Origin: Candidatus Woesearchaeota archaeon
GTDB lineage: Archaea > Nanobdellota > Nanobdellia > Woesearchaeales > GW2011-AR9
Direction: 5' to 3'
Assembly: GCA_016188105.1 (NCBI GenBank)
Contig: JACPIL010000012.1
Location: 1 to 10,425, forward strand
Length of the DNA stretch: 10,425 nt
Of the stretch, positions 1 to 6,990 are shown in pieces. Below the pieces are notes generated by a model. The model searched no databases, was not told where the DNA came from, and saw only the letters and a program-made list of their open reading frames with translations. Numbering within the stretch: the first letter of the stretch is position 1; each line of letters starts with the position of its first letter. The position numbers were made by a program, and so were the translations under genes.

Positions 1-594
1 TCTTTGATGTAATTCTTTCAAAGCCGCATTCAAATACAAGAGTGCCCAGTTTCTAAGAAATAATGCTCCTGGATAGTGGTCGATGTTGTGCTGATCGTAG
101 GCATTTACATACACTCCTCGTGTTCCAGATAGTTTTTCGACGGCATAGGCTGCAAATTTTTCTGGAGTAAAATTAACTATTGGAGGAAAAACATAACTTC
201 TAGTACATTGTCTATCTTCTCCATTGAAAAATAATGTTCCACCAGCATTTCTATTGATGGAAAGAGCATGAGCAAAACCTGTGTCTGTCGTGAATACCAA
301 ATCTTCCCACATTCCATTGAGGATACTTTGCCTTCCAAGTTTATCTTTTTGAACGGTTGGATCTTTGAGGAAGACTTCTTTGTACCATTTCTTATCTTGT
401 CCATCTTGCATTGTTTCGATGTATGCGGCGAGATCTTGGTGATATTCATGAGCAGCTTGTGGGAAAACACGATTGGCAATTTGTGGATCTAACCGTATAT
501 CTTCTTTCAAAAGATCAGGATGAATAGGAACATAGAAACTAGTTCCGTGGAGAATAGGCAATTCTTCTTTTTTTAAGAGTAAAGAAAGGTCCAT
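1..594 (-). CDS. Unrecognised protein, C-terminus beyond window edge
   Basis: Reading the minus strand from an ATG at 594 gives 198 codons with no stop down to base 1, so the gene is real in appearance but its 3' end lies outside the window. The product starts MDLSLLLKKEELPILHGT and is soluble-looking, with no signal peptide or membrane segment. It is rich in aromatic residues and histidine, for example YDQHNIDHYPGALF near residues 165-178 and WYKEVF near 85-90. I recognise no family and propose no function. The start lies 21 nt after the stop of the metallo-beta-lactamase-fold gene on the same strand, with a weak purine-rich GAGATAAG upstream, so the two are probably co-transcribed. The last residues may form a helix (LLYLNAALKEL). 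Confidence 0.8.
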   Translation of the reverse strand, partial: MDLSLLLKKEELPILHGTSFYVPIHPDLLKEDIRLDPQIANRVFPQAAHEYHQDLAAYIETMQDGQDKKWYKEVFLKDPTVQKDKLGRQSILNGMWEDLVFTTDTGFAHALSINRNAGGTLFFNGEDRQCTRSYVFPPIVNFTPEKFAAYAVEKLSGTRGVYVNAYDQHNIDHYPGALFLRNWALLYLNAALKELHQR

Positions 595-615
595 TATCTT
601 ATCTCATTAATTTGT

Positions 616-1419
616 TCAATCAAATCCTTTGACTGGAGAATGATTCGGACTTGCTCCAGGGCTGATGGCTAATCCATCATGAGCAGCAATGGTTTGAACA
701 CCTGTAATGCGTTGTATCTCTCTGGCTTGCATAATCGGATCTGCTTTCAGCATCTGCAATCCGAAATGGGTTAAAATCGCCATCTTGGGTTTGACGTGAG
801 AAATAATCTGTACTGCAGCATTGACGTCGAGATTCATGCCAGTACCGCTTTCTCCCGGATAAGGGACGTTTAATACTAACAAGTCAGTTCCGGTTAATTC
901 TTCTAACAGCTTCGGGGTTACTTGAGTGTCGCCAGTATATGCCAAGGTAAATTTTGGACAGAAAAATTTGAATCCTACTGCGCTGGAATCAGTATGTTCT
1001 GCCGAAAGGACATGGATTTCTACTAATTCCAATCCTATTTTATGATTTTTTTCTACAGGGATTATTTTTTCCACTAAACTTTGATGGTATTTAGTTAGGA
1101 AAGGATGGTGTTTATCTGAAGCTTGCAAGACTGACTTACTGGCCAAGACAATGCCGCGGTGCTCTATTCCGCCGTGGGTCATGGCATCGACAACTGCGTT
1201 AAGATCATTGCAATGATTAATATGATTGTGAGAAACAAGAACAGCGGTAGTGTTATGGAGATTTATGCCATACTCTTTGGCTTTGTTCAACGCTCCTGGA
1301 CCGGGATCGATGTGAAATTGCAGATCTCCAACTTGTAAAACGATTCCGCCAGAAGATCGTAACTGCTTACTAACTACTGCGGAACTTCCTGCTGTGCCTA
1401 AGAAAATAATCCTTGCCAT
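616..1419 (-). CDS. Metallo-beta-lactamase-fold hydrolase, RNase Z/PhnP-like
   Basis: 267 aa, the usual length for a single-domain metallo-beta-lactamase-fold hydrolase of the RNase Z / phosphodiesterase type. The opening IIFLGTAGSS matches the first strand of that group. The metal-binding loop reads SHNHINH (63-69), followed by AEHTDSS (His142), YTGDT (Asp164), THFG (His218) and AAHDG (247-248), in the family order. The odd point is that the Asp of the normal HxHxDH motif is Asn68 here (H64, H66, N68, H69). In zinc enzymes of this fold that Asp binds the second metal, so metal use or activity may differ, although the rest of the site is intact. No exosite arm for tRNA is obvious, so calling it RNase Z would go too far. 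The substrate is unknown. It probably leads an operon with the partial gene downstream (21-nt gap). Confidence 0.85.
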   Translation of the reverse strand: MARIIFLGTAGSSAVVSKQLRSSGGIVLQVGDLQFHIDPGPGALNKAKEYGINLHNTTAVLVSHNHINHCNDLNAVVDAMTHGGIEHRGIVLASKSVLQASDKHHPFLTKYHQSLVEKIIPVEKNHKIGLELVEIHVLSAEHTDSSAVGFKFFCPKFTLAYTGDTQVTPKLLEELTGTDLLVLNVPYPGESGTGMNLDVNAAVQIISHVKPKMAILTHFGLQMLKADPIMQAREIQRITGVQTIAAHDGLAISPGASPNHSPVKGFD

Positions 1420-1450
1420 AATCCACCCTGCAGCTTTATTGAGTTTTCGC

Positions 1451-1458
1451 TTAATAAA
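1451..1458 (-). promoter_or_regulatory. Possible TATA box for the MBL-fold gene
   Basis: On the minus strand this reads TTTATTAA, centred about 35 nt from the ATG at 1419. That predicts a leader of roughly 9 nt rather than the leaderless layout of most genes here. A GGTGG tract just before the ATG could act as a weak ribosome site. Confidence 0.4.
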
Positions 1459-1512
1459 GATTGTGATGGTCTAGTGGCGAGGTCTTCTATATGTTACTAT
1501 ATAGGTAAGCAA

Positions 1513-1519
1513 TTTATAG
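1513..1519 (+). promoter_or_regulatory. TATA box for the P-loop gene
   Basis: TTTATAG centred about 24 nt before the ATG at 1540. This is the spacing seen for most genes in the window and predicts a leaderless transcript. It supports 1540 over the longer GTG start at 1474. A second AT tract (TATATA, 1498-1503) lies slightly upstream. Confidence 0.6.
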
Positions 1520-1539
1520 GTCGGAGAATAAGATTTATC

Positions 1540-1980
1540 ATGGTTCGTGCTGCGTCTTTCTTATCGTATGATCAAGGTGTGGAAACAGTTGCTTCGAGAA
1601 TTGTGGCTAGCAATCAAGAATTGCCTTTAGTCGTTATTGATGGTTATTATGGAGTTGGAAAAACGCATTTTTCCAGGGATGTTTTTCAAAAAGTGTGGAG
1701 TTCTGCCTATAAATTAGGCCAGTTAGTAGAAGTAAATGATCTTAGAAGAGCGCGATGCAGAATTGGAGATATCCCACCTTTTTATTTGATAGAAAATCAT
1801 CAGGTCTTTCCTTTACTAGTAGAAAGGGATTGTATAAAATATTTTCAGAAAACTCCTGACTTGTGGGTGCTCTTGGTTTCTGATTTTAATCAGCTGGCAA
1901 GTACACAGCAGTTACGTCTGGAAATACTGCTGCGACAATATGATTTTATGGTGGAAAATCCTGCGGCTGTAAAGAGATGA
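1540..1980 (+). CDS. Small P-loop (Walker A) protein of unknown role
   Basis: 146 aa from the ATG at 1540. A GTG at 1474 would add 22 residues, but a TATA box at 1513-1519 lies inside that extension and fits the ATG. The clear feature is VVIDGYYGVGKTHF, a Walker A loop (GYYGVGKT, residues 35-42) on a hydrophobic strand, as in nucleoside and nucleotide kinases. A second hydrophobic strand ending in Asp, WVLLVSDF, about 70 residues later could be a Walker B equivalent. The lid and base-recognition motifs of known kinases are not evident, and the protein is short for a complete kinase fold. ATP or GTP binding is a reasonable inference; the substrate is unknown. No operon partner is evident, because the next gene has its own TATA box. 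Confidence 0.75.
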   Translation: MVRAASFLSYDQGVETVASRIVASNQELPLVVIDGYYGVGKTHFSRDVFQKVWSSAYKLGQLVEVNDLRRARCRIGDIPPFYLIENHQVFPLLVERDCIKYFQKTPDLWVLLVSDFNQLASTQQLRLEILLRQYDFMVENPAAVKR

Positions 1981-2005
1981 ATATTCTGCAGGGGTTTCAT
2001 AATTC

Positions 2006-2013
2006 TTAAATAG
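2006..2013 (+). promoter_or_regulatory. TATA box for the gene at 2035
   Basis: TTAAATAG centred about 25 nt before the ATG at 2035, predicting leaderless transcription. It supports that start codon. Confidence 0.6.
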
Positions 2014-2034
2014 TACAGCTTTGCTTTTGATTTT

Positions 2035-2553
2035 ATGAATCCAAAACTGGCTGAAAATCTCAGCGGAACTTATCATAAACCAGTACCATTGGGAGGCATT
2101 ATTTATTGTGAAGGTTTGATTAACTTACATTACTCCGCCATGCCTATGAAAAAACCAGGGAGAGATAGGTTTAACTACGCTCCGCATTTATCATTTGATC
2201 CTCGGCAATCAGAAATTCAAGTTTCAACTCCGCATTTGTTTATCGATCAAGGGTGTCTATTTCCAGAATCCTCTACTTGGGCAAACATGTTGCAATTTAA
2301 CTCTTGGATGAGACCAAATTTTGCTAGTGGAGGAACTTATCCTGCTGTTTCAATGTGCCTAGTCGGCGAAGTTTCTGATAGGCTAGAAGCAAGTTACAAA
2401 CCAGCAAACCCTGAAAAGAGTCTAGAGTCAAGCTTTCTTCAATTTGAGGTTAAAGGTGAAAATGATCAAGTAAAAAGCTGGCTGCGTGTAAATTTTTTAA
2501 TGCCTGATTTAGAAAATGCAAAACCATTTTACTATTTTGCACCAGTAAGATAA
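2035..2553 (+). CDS. Hypothetical protein, 172 aa
   Basis: Not recognised. The frame opens with an ATG placed 25 nt after a TATA-like box and stops with TAA at 2551-2553. The protein is soluble-looking, rich in aromatic residues, proline and serine, and looks mostly beta-stranded, for example LGGIIYCEGLINLHYSAM (19-36), VSMCLVGEV and SWLRVNFLMP near the end. Cys residues at about 25, 74 and 107 are not arranged as a zinc site. No signal peptide, membrane segment or nucleotide-binding motif is seen. It lies in a run of three small orphan genes between the divergent promoter at 1420-1539 and the thermosome, each with its own promoter, so co-operation among them is not implied. Confidence 0.7.
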   Translation: MNPKLAENLSGTYHKPVPLGGIIYCEGLINLHYSAMPMKKPGRDRFNYAPHLSFDPRQSEIQVSTPHLFIDQGCLFPESSTWANMLQFNSWMRPNFASGGTYPAVSMCLVGEVSDRLEASYKPANPEKSLESSFLQFEVKGENDQVKSWLRVNFLMPDLENAKPFYYFAPVR

Positions 2554-2573
2554 GATTTTTCCTCTTGCATAAA

Positions 2574-2582
2574 TTTTAAAAG
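2574..2582 (+). promoter_or_regulatory. TATA box for the gene at 2604
   Basis: TTTTAAAAG centred 26 nt before the ATG at 2604, at leaderless spacing. Confidence 0.55.
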
Positions 2583-2603
2583 TAAAATGTAATATAGGTT
2601 TCT

Positions 2604-2975
2604 ATGGTTTTGGATAGACAGGTAATTTTACCGGGACAAGCTGTTGTTTCAGTAACTACTAATTTAGATGGAAGAATAGGACCTTATGGAAACGAACTCT
2701 ATCGAGCAGTATTTCTTAGTGGATCACGAGGATCAGGAGTTGGTTTTACTCATGACGATTATAGCCTGTCCGATTTTTCTTATTATTTAGCGCGGGAAGA
2801 ATCAATTAAGGAATTAGTAAATTACGAAACTATCACCAGAAAGAGAAATTCAGTTACCACGGGTTTTACGCCAGATGACTTTGCTGTTTTGGAGAGACAA
2901 TTCAAGGCACATAGAAAAGCTATGAAAGGAATTTATATGGTTTCTCTGAGGGGCGGAAGAGTAAACTATATTTAA
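2604..2975 (+). CDS. Hypothetical protein, 123 aa
   Basis: Not recognised. The start codon sits 26 nt after a TATA-like box and the frame ends at TAA 2973-2975, 44 nt before the thermosome start chosen here. The first half is probably beta-rich and contains a glycine- and serine-rich stretch, FLSGSRGSGVGF (37-48). This is not a Walker A motif because it lacks GK[ST]. The second half is charged and probably helical (DDFAVLERQFKAHRKAMKG, about 91-109), then VSLRGGRVNYI. There is no signal peptide or membrane segment. Acidic pairs (HDDY, PDDF) and basic clusters alternate. It could be a small lineage-specific binding protein, but nothing in the sequence fixes a role. Confidence 0.7.
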   Translation: MVLDRQVILPGQAVVSVTTNLDGRIGPYGNELYRAVFLSGSRGSGVGFTHDDYSLSDFSYYLAREESIKELVNYETITRKRNSVTTGFTPDDFAVLERQFKAHRKAMKGIYMVSLRGGRVNYI

Positions 2976-2989
2976 GCTGATTCATAACT

Positions 2990-2997
2990 TTTATAAA
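2990..2997 (+). promoter_or_regulatory. TATA box for the thermosome gene
   Basis: TTTATAAA, a near-consensus archaeal TATA box. It is centred 26-27 nt before the ATG at 3020 but only about 20 nt before the ATG at 3014, so it favours 3020 as the leaderless start. Confidence 0.65.
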
Positions 2998-3019
2998 AAC
3001 ACCTTCTCCGACTATGAGT

Positions 3020-4633
3020 ATGTCTAATAATAACAACAGCTACCAGCCTATTTTTATCCTCCCAGAAGATACTAAAAGAACCACTGGCAGAGAGGCGCAG
3101 CGAAACAACATCGCGGCAGCCAAAGCGGTAGCTCAGACTGTAAGAACTACCCTCGGCCCAAAGGGTATGGACAAGATGATGGTTGATGCTGCTGGTGAGG
3201 TGATTGTTACTAACGATGGCGTGACTATTCTGGAAGAGATGCAGATAGAACACCCTGCCGCCAAGATGGTGGTGGAAATTGCTAAGACTCAAGAAAATGT
3301 GGTTGGCGATGGAACAACTACTGCTGTGGTTATTGCCGGCGAATTGTTGAAGAAGGCAGAAGATCTACTCGATCAGGAAATTCATCCTACTGTACTAGCT
3401 AAAGGATATAGGTTAGCAGAAGTACAGGCTCAGCAGATTTTGAAAAGATTAGCGGAAAAAGTTTCTCTTGAGCATGATAGCATACTCAAAAATATTGCGA
3501 TTACCGCCATGACCGGAAAAGGAGCAGAAACTAATAAAGATTTTCTTGCTGAATTGATTTTGCAGGCGGTAAAACATGTTGCGGTCAATGGAAAGTTTGG
3601 TTTAAATGATGTCAAAGTGGAAACAATTGTCGGCGAAAGTGTGGAAAAAAGCGAGTTAGTGCAAGGTTTAGTGCTGGATAAGGAGAAAGTTCATGCTTCT
3701 ATGCCCCAACAAAAGGAAAACGCTAAAGTGGCCTTGCTGGATGCTTCTTTAGAAATTAAAAATACGGAAATTGATGCGAAAATACAAATAACTGATCCGA
3801 TGCAGCTGAATATGTTTTTAGATCAGGAAGAAAAGACTTTGAAAAATATGGTGGAGACTATCGCTGCTACCGGGGCTACAGTAGTATTCTGTCAGAAAGG
3901 AATTGATGATCTGGCGCAGCATTTCTTGGCCAAGAAAGGTATCTTTGCGGTGCGCAGAGTGAAGAAAAGTGATATGGAAAAATTATCGCGAGCTACTGGC
4001 GGAAAAATAGTCAGCAACTGGAAGGAATTGAATATTGGAGATCTTGGAACTGCTGGTTTGGTTCGAGAAGAAAAAATCAGCGATGAAGAAATGATTTTTG
4101 TGGAAAAGTGTTCCAATGCCAAAACAGTCACCTTACTGGTCCGCGGTGGAACATCTCATGTAGTAGAAGAGATCAAACGAGCAGTAACTGATGCCTTGGG
4201 CGATATCGCTGCAGCGTTGCGTGACGGCGCAGTTGTTCCTGGCGCAGGTGCGACAGAGATGGCTTTAGCTAAGGAATTGCGAAAGTATGCAGGAACTTTG
4301 CGCGGAAGAGAGCAATTAGCAGTACAAGCCTTTGCAGAAGCGATGGAAGTTATTCCTCGAACGTTAGCAGAGAATGCAGGTTTAGATCCCATTGATGTTC
4401 TTACTCAGTTGCGAGCCGCTCATGATAACGGACAAGTTAGAGCTGGGGTGAATGTCTTTACTGGCGGGGTGATGGATGCCTGGGTAGAGGGCGTCATTGA
4501 ACCGTTGAAGGTGAAGACTTTGGCTTTAAGTAGCGCTGCGGAAGTGGCAGAAATGATCTTGCGCATTGACGATGTCATTATGGGCAAGAAGCAGGAAATG
4601 CTCTCTCGGGGCAATCCGGGAATGGAGATGTAG
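3020..4633 (+). CDS. Thermosome subunit (group II chaperonin)
   Basis: 537 aa from 3020 (539 from the upstream ATG at 3014), the normal size for a thermosome subunit. These form double-ring ATP-driven cages that fold cytosolic proteins. Numbering from 3014, the equatorial ATP-site motifs are TLGPKGMDKM (46-55), TNDGVTIL (66-73) and GDGTTT (98-103). The second equatorial half has RAVTDALGD with Asp393 at the expected hydrolytic position, then VPGAGATE (408-415). The intermediate and apical domains lie between them without gaps. The C-terminal tail, GNPGMEM, is a shortened form of the Gly/Met-rich repeat tail common in thermosomes. The N-terminus carries a short Asn run. Only one subunit gene is in the window, so a homo-oligomer is possible but other subunits could lie elsewhere. 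A strong TATA box lies upstream. Of the two close ATGs I chose 3020 because of TATA spacing. Confidence 0.97.
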   Translation: MSNNNNSYQPIFILPEDTKRTTGREAQRNNIAAAKAVAQTVRTTLGPKGMDKMMVDAAGEVIVTNDGVTILEEMQIEHPAAKMVVEIAKTQENVVGDGTTTAVVIAGELLKKAEDLLDQEIHPTVLAKGYRLAEVQAQQILKRLAEKVSLEHDSILKNIAITAMTGKGAETNKDFLAELILQAVKHVAVNGKFGLNDVKVETIVGESVEKSELVQGLVLDKEKVHASMPQQKENAKVALLDASLEIKNTEIDAKIQITDPMQLNMFLDQEEKTLKNMVETIAATGATVVFCQKGIDDLAQHFLAKKGIFAVRRVKKSDMEKLSRATGGKIVSNWKELNIGDLGTAGLVREEKISDEEMIFVEKCSNAKTVTLLVRGGTSHVVEEIKRAVTDALGDIAAALRDGAVVPGAGATEMALAKELRKYAGTLRGREQLAVQAFAEAMEVIPRTLAENAGLDPIDVLTQLRAAHDNGQVRAGVNVFTGGVMDAWVEGVIEPLKVKTLALSSAAEVAEMILRIDDVIMGKKQEMLSRGNPGMEM

Positions 4634-4648
4634 TTTGTACCCAAAACA

Positions 4649-4656
4649 TTTTTAAC
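4649..4656 (+). promoter_or_regulatory. TATA-like box for the lipid-kinase fusion gene
   Basis: TTTTTAAC centred about 25 nt before the ATG at 4678, giving leaderless spacing. A pyrimidine-rich stretch lies between box and start. Confidence 0.5.
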
Positions 4657-4677
4657 TTCTCCCTTTCTTCTTTTTGT

Positions 4678-6114
4678 ATGAACCTTACCACTTTACTTTC
4701 TGTGCTGCATTTAATCCTGCTGCCTTTTCTACTCTATTTTGTAGTGGTTGGAGGGCATTTCTTTATCTTGTTAGCAATGGCTATTCTCTTATTTTCAGTG
4801 CTTACAAATATTGTAGGAAAATTAATGGGAAGAAAAAAGGTAAGTTCTTCTTTTCTCCATCCATTTTCAGATAAGATCGTGGTTTTGTCCTTATTATTTG
4901 TTTTCGCGCTACAGGGATTATTCTCTGGATTAATATTCAGCTTTTTTTTGCTACGCGATATTATCATCAGCATCATCAGGATCATTGCTTCCAGAGATGA
5001 TGCTGTAATCCGTGGTGAATTGTATGGTAAATTTATTACAGTGCTGCAGTTTGTGCTAGTTTTCCTAATTTTAGCGAAGAGCATATTTGTTCCTTTAGAG
5101 AAGCCATTTTATTTGGTAAGTTCTATTTTTACCTGGCTAATTTTAGTGTTAGGGGTTGTCTCTATTTTTCATTACACCTATGTATATCTGAAAGGATTGC
5201 GAACACGGAATGAGTTAGGGAAAACTGTGGAAAAAGAACCGATGATCATCCTTGCTAACAAAAAGTCAAGCGGTTATCGAGATAGGTATAGGCGTTATTT
5301 GTTAGGAGTTTTTACCAAAAGACGTAATGCTCCAATATATTATCTATCTGAAAAAAATCTTTTCTCTGGAGTAGAGAAGAATCTACGAAATATCAAGAAT
5401 GTTATCATTGCTGGCGGTGATGGAACATTTGAAGCGGCATTGAATTATAAGCAATTGCAAAATAAAAGTATAGGATTTTTTCCGTTAGGAGCAGGGAATG
5501 CTTTTTATTCTTATTTTTACAAGGGCAAAAGATTTGAATATCTAAGGTCTAGATTTAGATTTCGAGAGATTTTTTTAGATGTATTGCGATTGGAATGGGA
5601 GGGCGGCAAAAGAGACACTTTATTTTTGAGCCTGGGTGTAGACGGCGAAGTTGTTCATGCTATTTCACATAAAAAAAGACATTCCTTTCCAGACTACTTC
5701 TCTGCTGGAGCGAAGGTTGCTTTTGGTAAGAATCTTCAATATGCAATCGATTGTACTGTTGACGGTAAAAAATATCATTGGAAGAATTGCATCAATCTTA
5801 TTCTTGGAAAAGTTCCTTATATCGGTTTTGGGATGAGGTCATTGTTAGGAACTATTCAAGAGGATGATGGCCAGGTATTAGGTATGGCCTGCGTGAATAC
5901 GCATTCGCCTTTTTTTAACAAAGCCCTGAGATTATGGGCGATTTTTTTGTCTCAGATGGGTTTAGCTAAAGCACCATTGGTCATCCTCAAAGGGAAAGAA
6001 TTTCTGATAGAAAGCAAAAAGCCATTTCCTTTGCAGGCAGGCGGGGAATTTTTGGGATATACAAAATTGGTTAAAGTGAGCGTAAAAAGGAAGCAGAAAG
6101 TATTGATGATTTAA
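4678..6114 (+). CDS. Degenerate CDP-alcohol phosphatidyltransferase-like membrane domain fused to diacylglycerol-kinase-like domain
   Basis: 478 aa. Residues 1-175 hold about five hydrophobic segments. HPFSDK (61-66), then LRDIIISIIR (92-101) and GKFITVLQ (117-124), match the order of PgsA-type CDP-alcohol phosphatidyltransferases (DPxADK, then RE...R, then GK.KT..Q). Placing the family motif DGxxAR-x8-G-x3-D-x3-D gives T43 N44, G47 K48, S57, H61, D65: only the last Asp survives, so this half is probably not a transferase. Residues 188-470 match the diacylglycerol kinase / YegS / sphingosine kinase fold, with GGDGTFEAALN (246-256) and PLGAGNAF (269-276) for ATP binding. The C-terminal DGE motif, whose Asp is catalytic in DgkB, reads GGE (455-457). 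Kinase activity is therefore uncertain. A role at the membrane acting on or sensing a lipid is inferred. It lies 50 nt before a histidine-box gene. Confidence 0.8.
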   Translation: MNLTTLLSVLHLILLPFLLYFVVVGGHFFILLAMAILLFSVLTNIVGKLMGRKKVSSSFLHPFSDKIVVLSLLFVFALQGLFSGLIFSFFLLRDIIISIIRIIASRDDAVIRGELYGKFITVLQFVLVFLILAKSIFVPLEKPFYLVSSIFTWLILVLGVVSIFHYTYVYLKGLRTRNELGKTVEKEPMIILANKKSSGYRDRYRRYLLGVFTKRRNAPIYYLSEKNLFSGVEKNLRNIKNVIIAGGDGTFEAALNYKQLQNKSIGFFPLGAGNAFYSYFYKGKRFEYLRSRFRFREIFLDVLRLEWEGGKRDTLFLSLGVDGEVVHAISHKKRHSFPDYFSAGAKVAFGKNLQYAIDCTVDGKKYHWKNCINLILGKVPYIGFGMRSLLGTIQEDDGQVLGMACVNTHSPFFNKALRLWAIFLSQMGLAKAPLVILKGKEFLIESKKPFPLQAGGEFLGYTKLVKVSVKRKQKVLMI

Positions 6115-6134
6115 TTATACGATATATCCCTCAT

Positions 6135-6143
6135 TTTTAAATA
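6135..6143 (+). promoter_or_regulatory. TATA box for the histidine-box gene
   Basis: TTTTAAATA centred 26 nt before the ATG at 6165. It favours that start; the ATG at 6160 is in another frame. Confidence 0.6.
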
Positions 6144-6164
6144 ATTCTTTTTCTTACCTATGCT

Positions 6165-6812
6165 ATGCTTCTACGGGCAGCGGTAGAGTATGCGGCAGCA
6201 AAAATCTATGCTCCAGTATTTGAAGTTATAGCCCACAAGTATATTTTGCATGGATTAGGCAAAGATAAAGACAGCGAGTGGAGTTTTCATTGGCATGGAC
6301 ATCATAAAACTGTTAGAAAAGATGGTATGCTTGATGAGGATTATTTTGGTCCGATTTTGGCAAATAGTTCAGCACAAAAAGAGATTAAGGCGTTGGCCGG
6401 GGTAACACTACTTCATCTTCTCTTATTCCCATTTTTTCCAGTTTTTGCGGTAACTACAGCTGTTCATGCTGGGAAGTATTATTACAAGCATTACAAATGT
6501 CATACTGACGTGGAATACGCGTTTGATCACTTGCCTCATCACGTTAAACATCATGTGGTTGATCAGGATGCCAATTGGGGGGTCACTTCTGATTTAGTAG
6601 ATAGAATAATTGGCACTGCTACCGAGGTAGACGATGAAGAATGGGCGAGATTGAGGGAATTTTATACTAAAAGGGCTGAACGGGCTCGGCCAAGAATTGA
6701 AGCGGCCGCAGCTGAGCGAAAAGAGGCGTATCAACAAAAATTGAAAGATTCTTTAGAAAACATTACTGAGAAATTATACTCTTTCTTGCCTGAAGCATTG
6801 AAATCTGCTTGA
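6165..6812 (+). CDS. Fatty acid hydroxylase superfamily (histidine-box di-iron) protein
   Basis: 215 aa. The histidine boxes of membrane di-iron hydroxylases and desaturases are visible in order: AHKYILH (His24, His29), FHWHGHH (His42, 44, 46, 47), then HLPHHVKHH (His122, 125, 126, 129, 130). The tail NWGVTSDLVDRIIGT (137-151) matches the NxG...WDRxxGT ending typical of the fatty acid hydroxylase / sterol desaturase superfamily. A hydrophobic stretch at about 76-101 could cross or dip into the membrane between the second and third boxes. The family uses two irons and O2 to hydroxylate or desaturate a lipid. The substrate is unknown: archaeal lipids are isoprenoid, so a carotenoid, isoprenoid chain or imported lipid is possible. 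Residues 155-215 are a charged, probably helical extension not needed by the core family. It follows the lipid-kinase fusion gene and has its own TATA box. Confidence 0.85.
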   Translation: MLLRAAVEYAAAKIYAPVFEVIAHKYILHGLGKDKDSEWSFHWHGHHKTVRKDGMLDEDYFGPILANSSAQKEIKALAGVTLLHLLLFPFFPVFAVTTAVHAGKYYYKHYKCHTDVEYAFDHLPHHVKHHVVDQDANWGVTSDLVDRIIGTATEVDDEEWARLREFYTKRAERARPRIEAAAAERKEAYQQKLKDSLENITEKLYSFLPEALKSA

Positions 6813-6822
6813 CTGGGATAAC

Positions 6823-6832
6823 TTTTTAAAAG
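6823..6832 (+). promoter_or_regulatory. TATA box for the tRNA-His gene
   Basis: TTTTTAAAAG centred about 29 nt before the first mature tRNA base, which leaves a 5' leader of about 3 nt before RNase P cleavage. Confidence 0.55.
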
Positions 6833-6915
6833 AGAAGCTGATTTTAGGTATATTATGGCGGCTGTCGTATAACGGCTATTATTCAGGTCTGTGGCACCTG
6901 GGAAGAGGGTTCGAT

Positions 6916-6990
6916 TGCCAGCAATCTAGGCGAGTTGGGCGGACATACACTTGGTGTAGTCCACCGCGAAAACTAGAAACTGGACGAAAG
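6916..6990 (+). other. BHB-type tRNA intron between positions 59 and 60
   Basis: 75 nt. The junctions form a textbook bulge-helix-bulge: outer helix GAGGG/CCCTC, central 4-bp helix TTCG (6910-6913) with CGAA (6985-6988), 3-nt bulges ATT (6914-6916) and AGT (6989-6991) on opposite strands, then a G-A mismatch and inner helix CCAG (6918-6921) with CTGG (6980-6983). The exact cut is uncertain by 1 nt; cutting after the second bulge base restores a 7-nt T loop. The rest of the intron stacks as CTAG/CTAG, GCG/CGC and a 9-bp hairpin. Removal would need the archaeal tRNA splicing endonuclease of a broad-specificity type. Confidence 0.9.
6941..6962 (+). other. Hairpin inside the tRNA-His intron
   Basis: GGAC pairs with GTCC and, after one bulged A, TACAC pairs with GTGTA around a TTG loop: 9 bp in all. 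It caps the intron stem. I see no C/D or K-turn signature, so it is probably structural. Confidence 0.7.

Noticed and set aside
177..479. 100-codon minus-strand frame
   Set aside because: It is out of frame with the continuous minus-strand gene 594-1, whose composition is more protein-like and whose start follows the MBL gene.
1474..1539. GTG-initiated 22-residue extension of the P-loop gene
   Set aside because: The extension contains AT-rich promoter-like sequence, and the TATA box at 1513-1519 has the standard spacing to the ATG at 1540.
3014..3019. Upstream ATG of the thermosome gene
   Set aside because: In frame and possible, but only about 20 nt from the TATA box centre, so the transcript would be expected to begin after it; 3020 fits the spacing of the other genes.
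2972..3292. 106-codon minus-strand frame over the thermosome start
   Set aside because: Antisense shadow of highly conserved chaperonin sequence; its His/Ser-rich product resembles no protein.
6916..6990. Self-cleaving ribozyme or group I intron in the tRNA
   Set aside because: No hammerhead core (CUGANGA) or group I P/Q/R/S elements are seen, and 75 nt is too short for group I; the BHB junction explains the insert fully.
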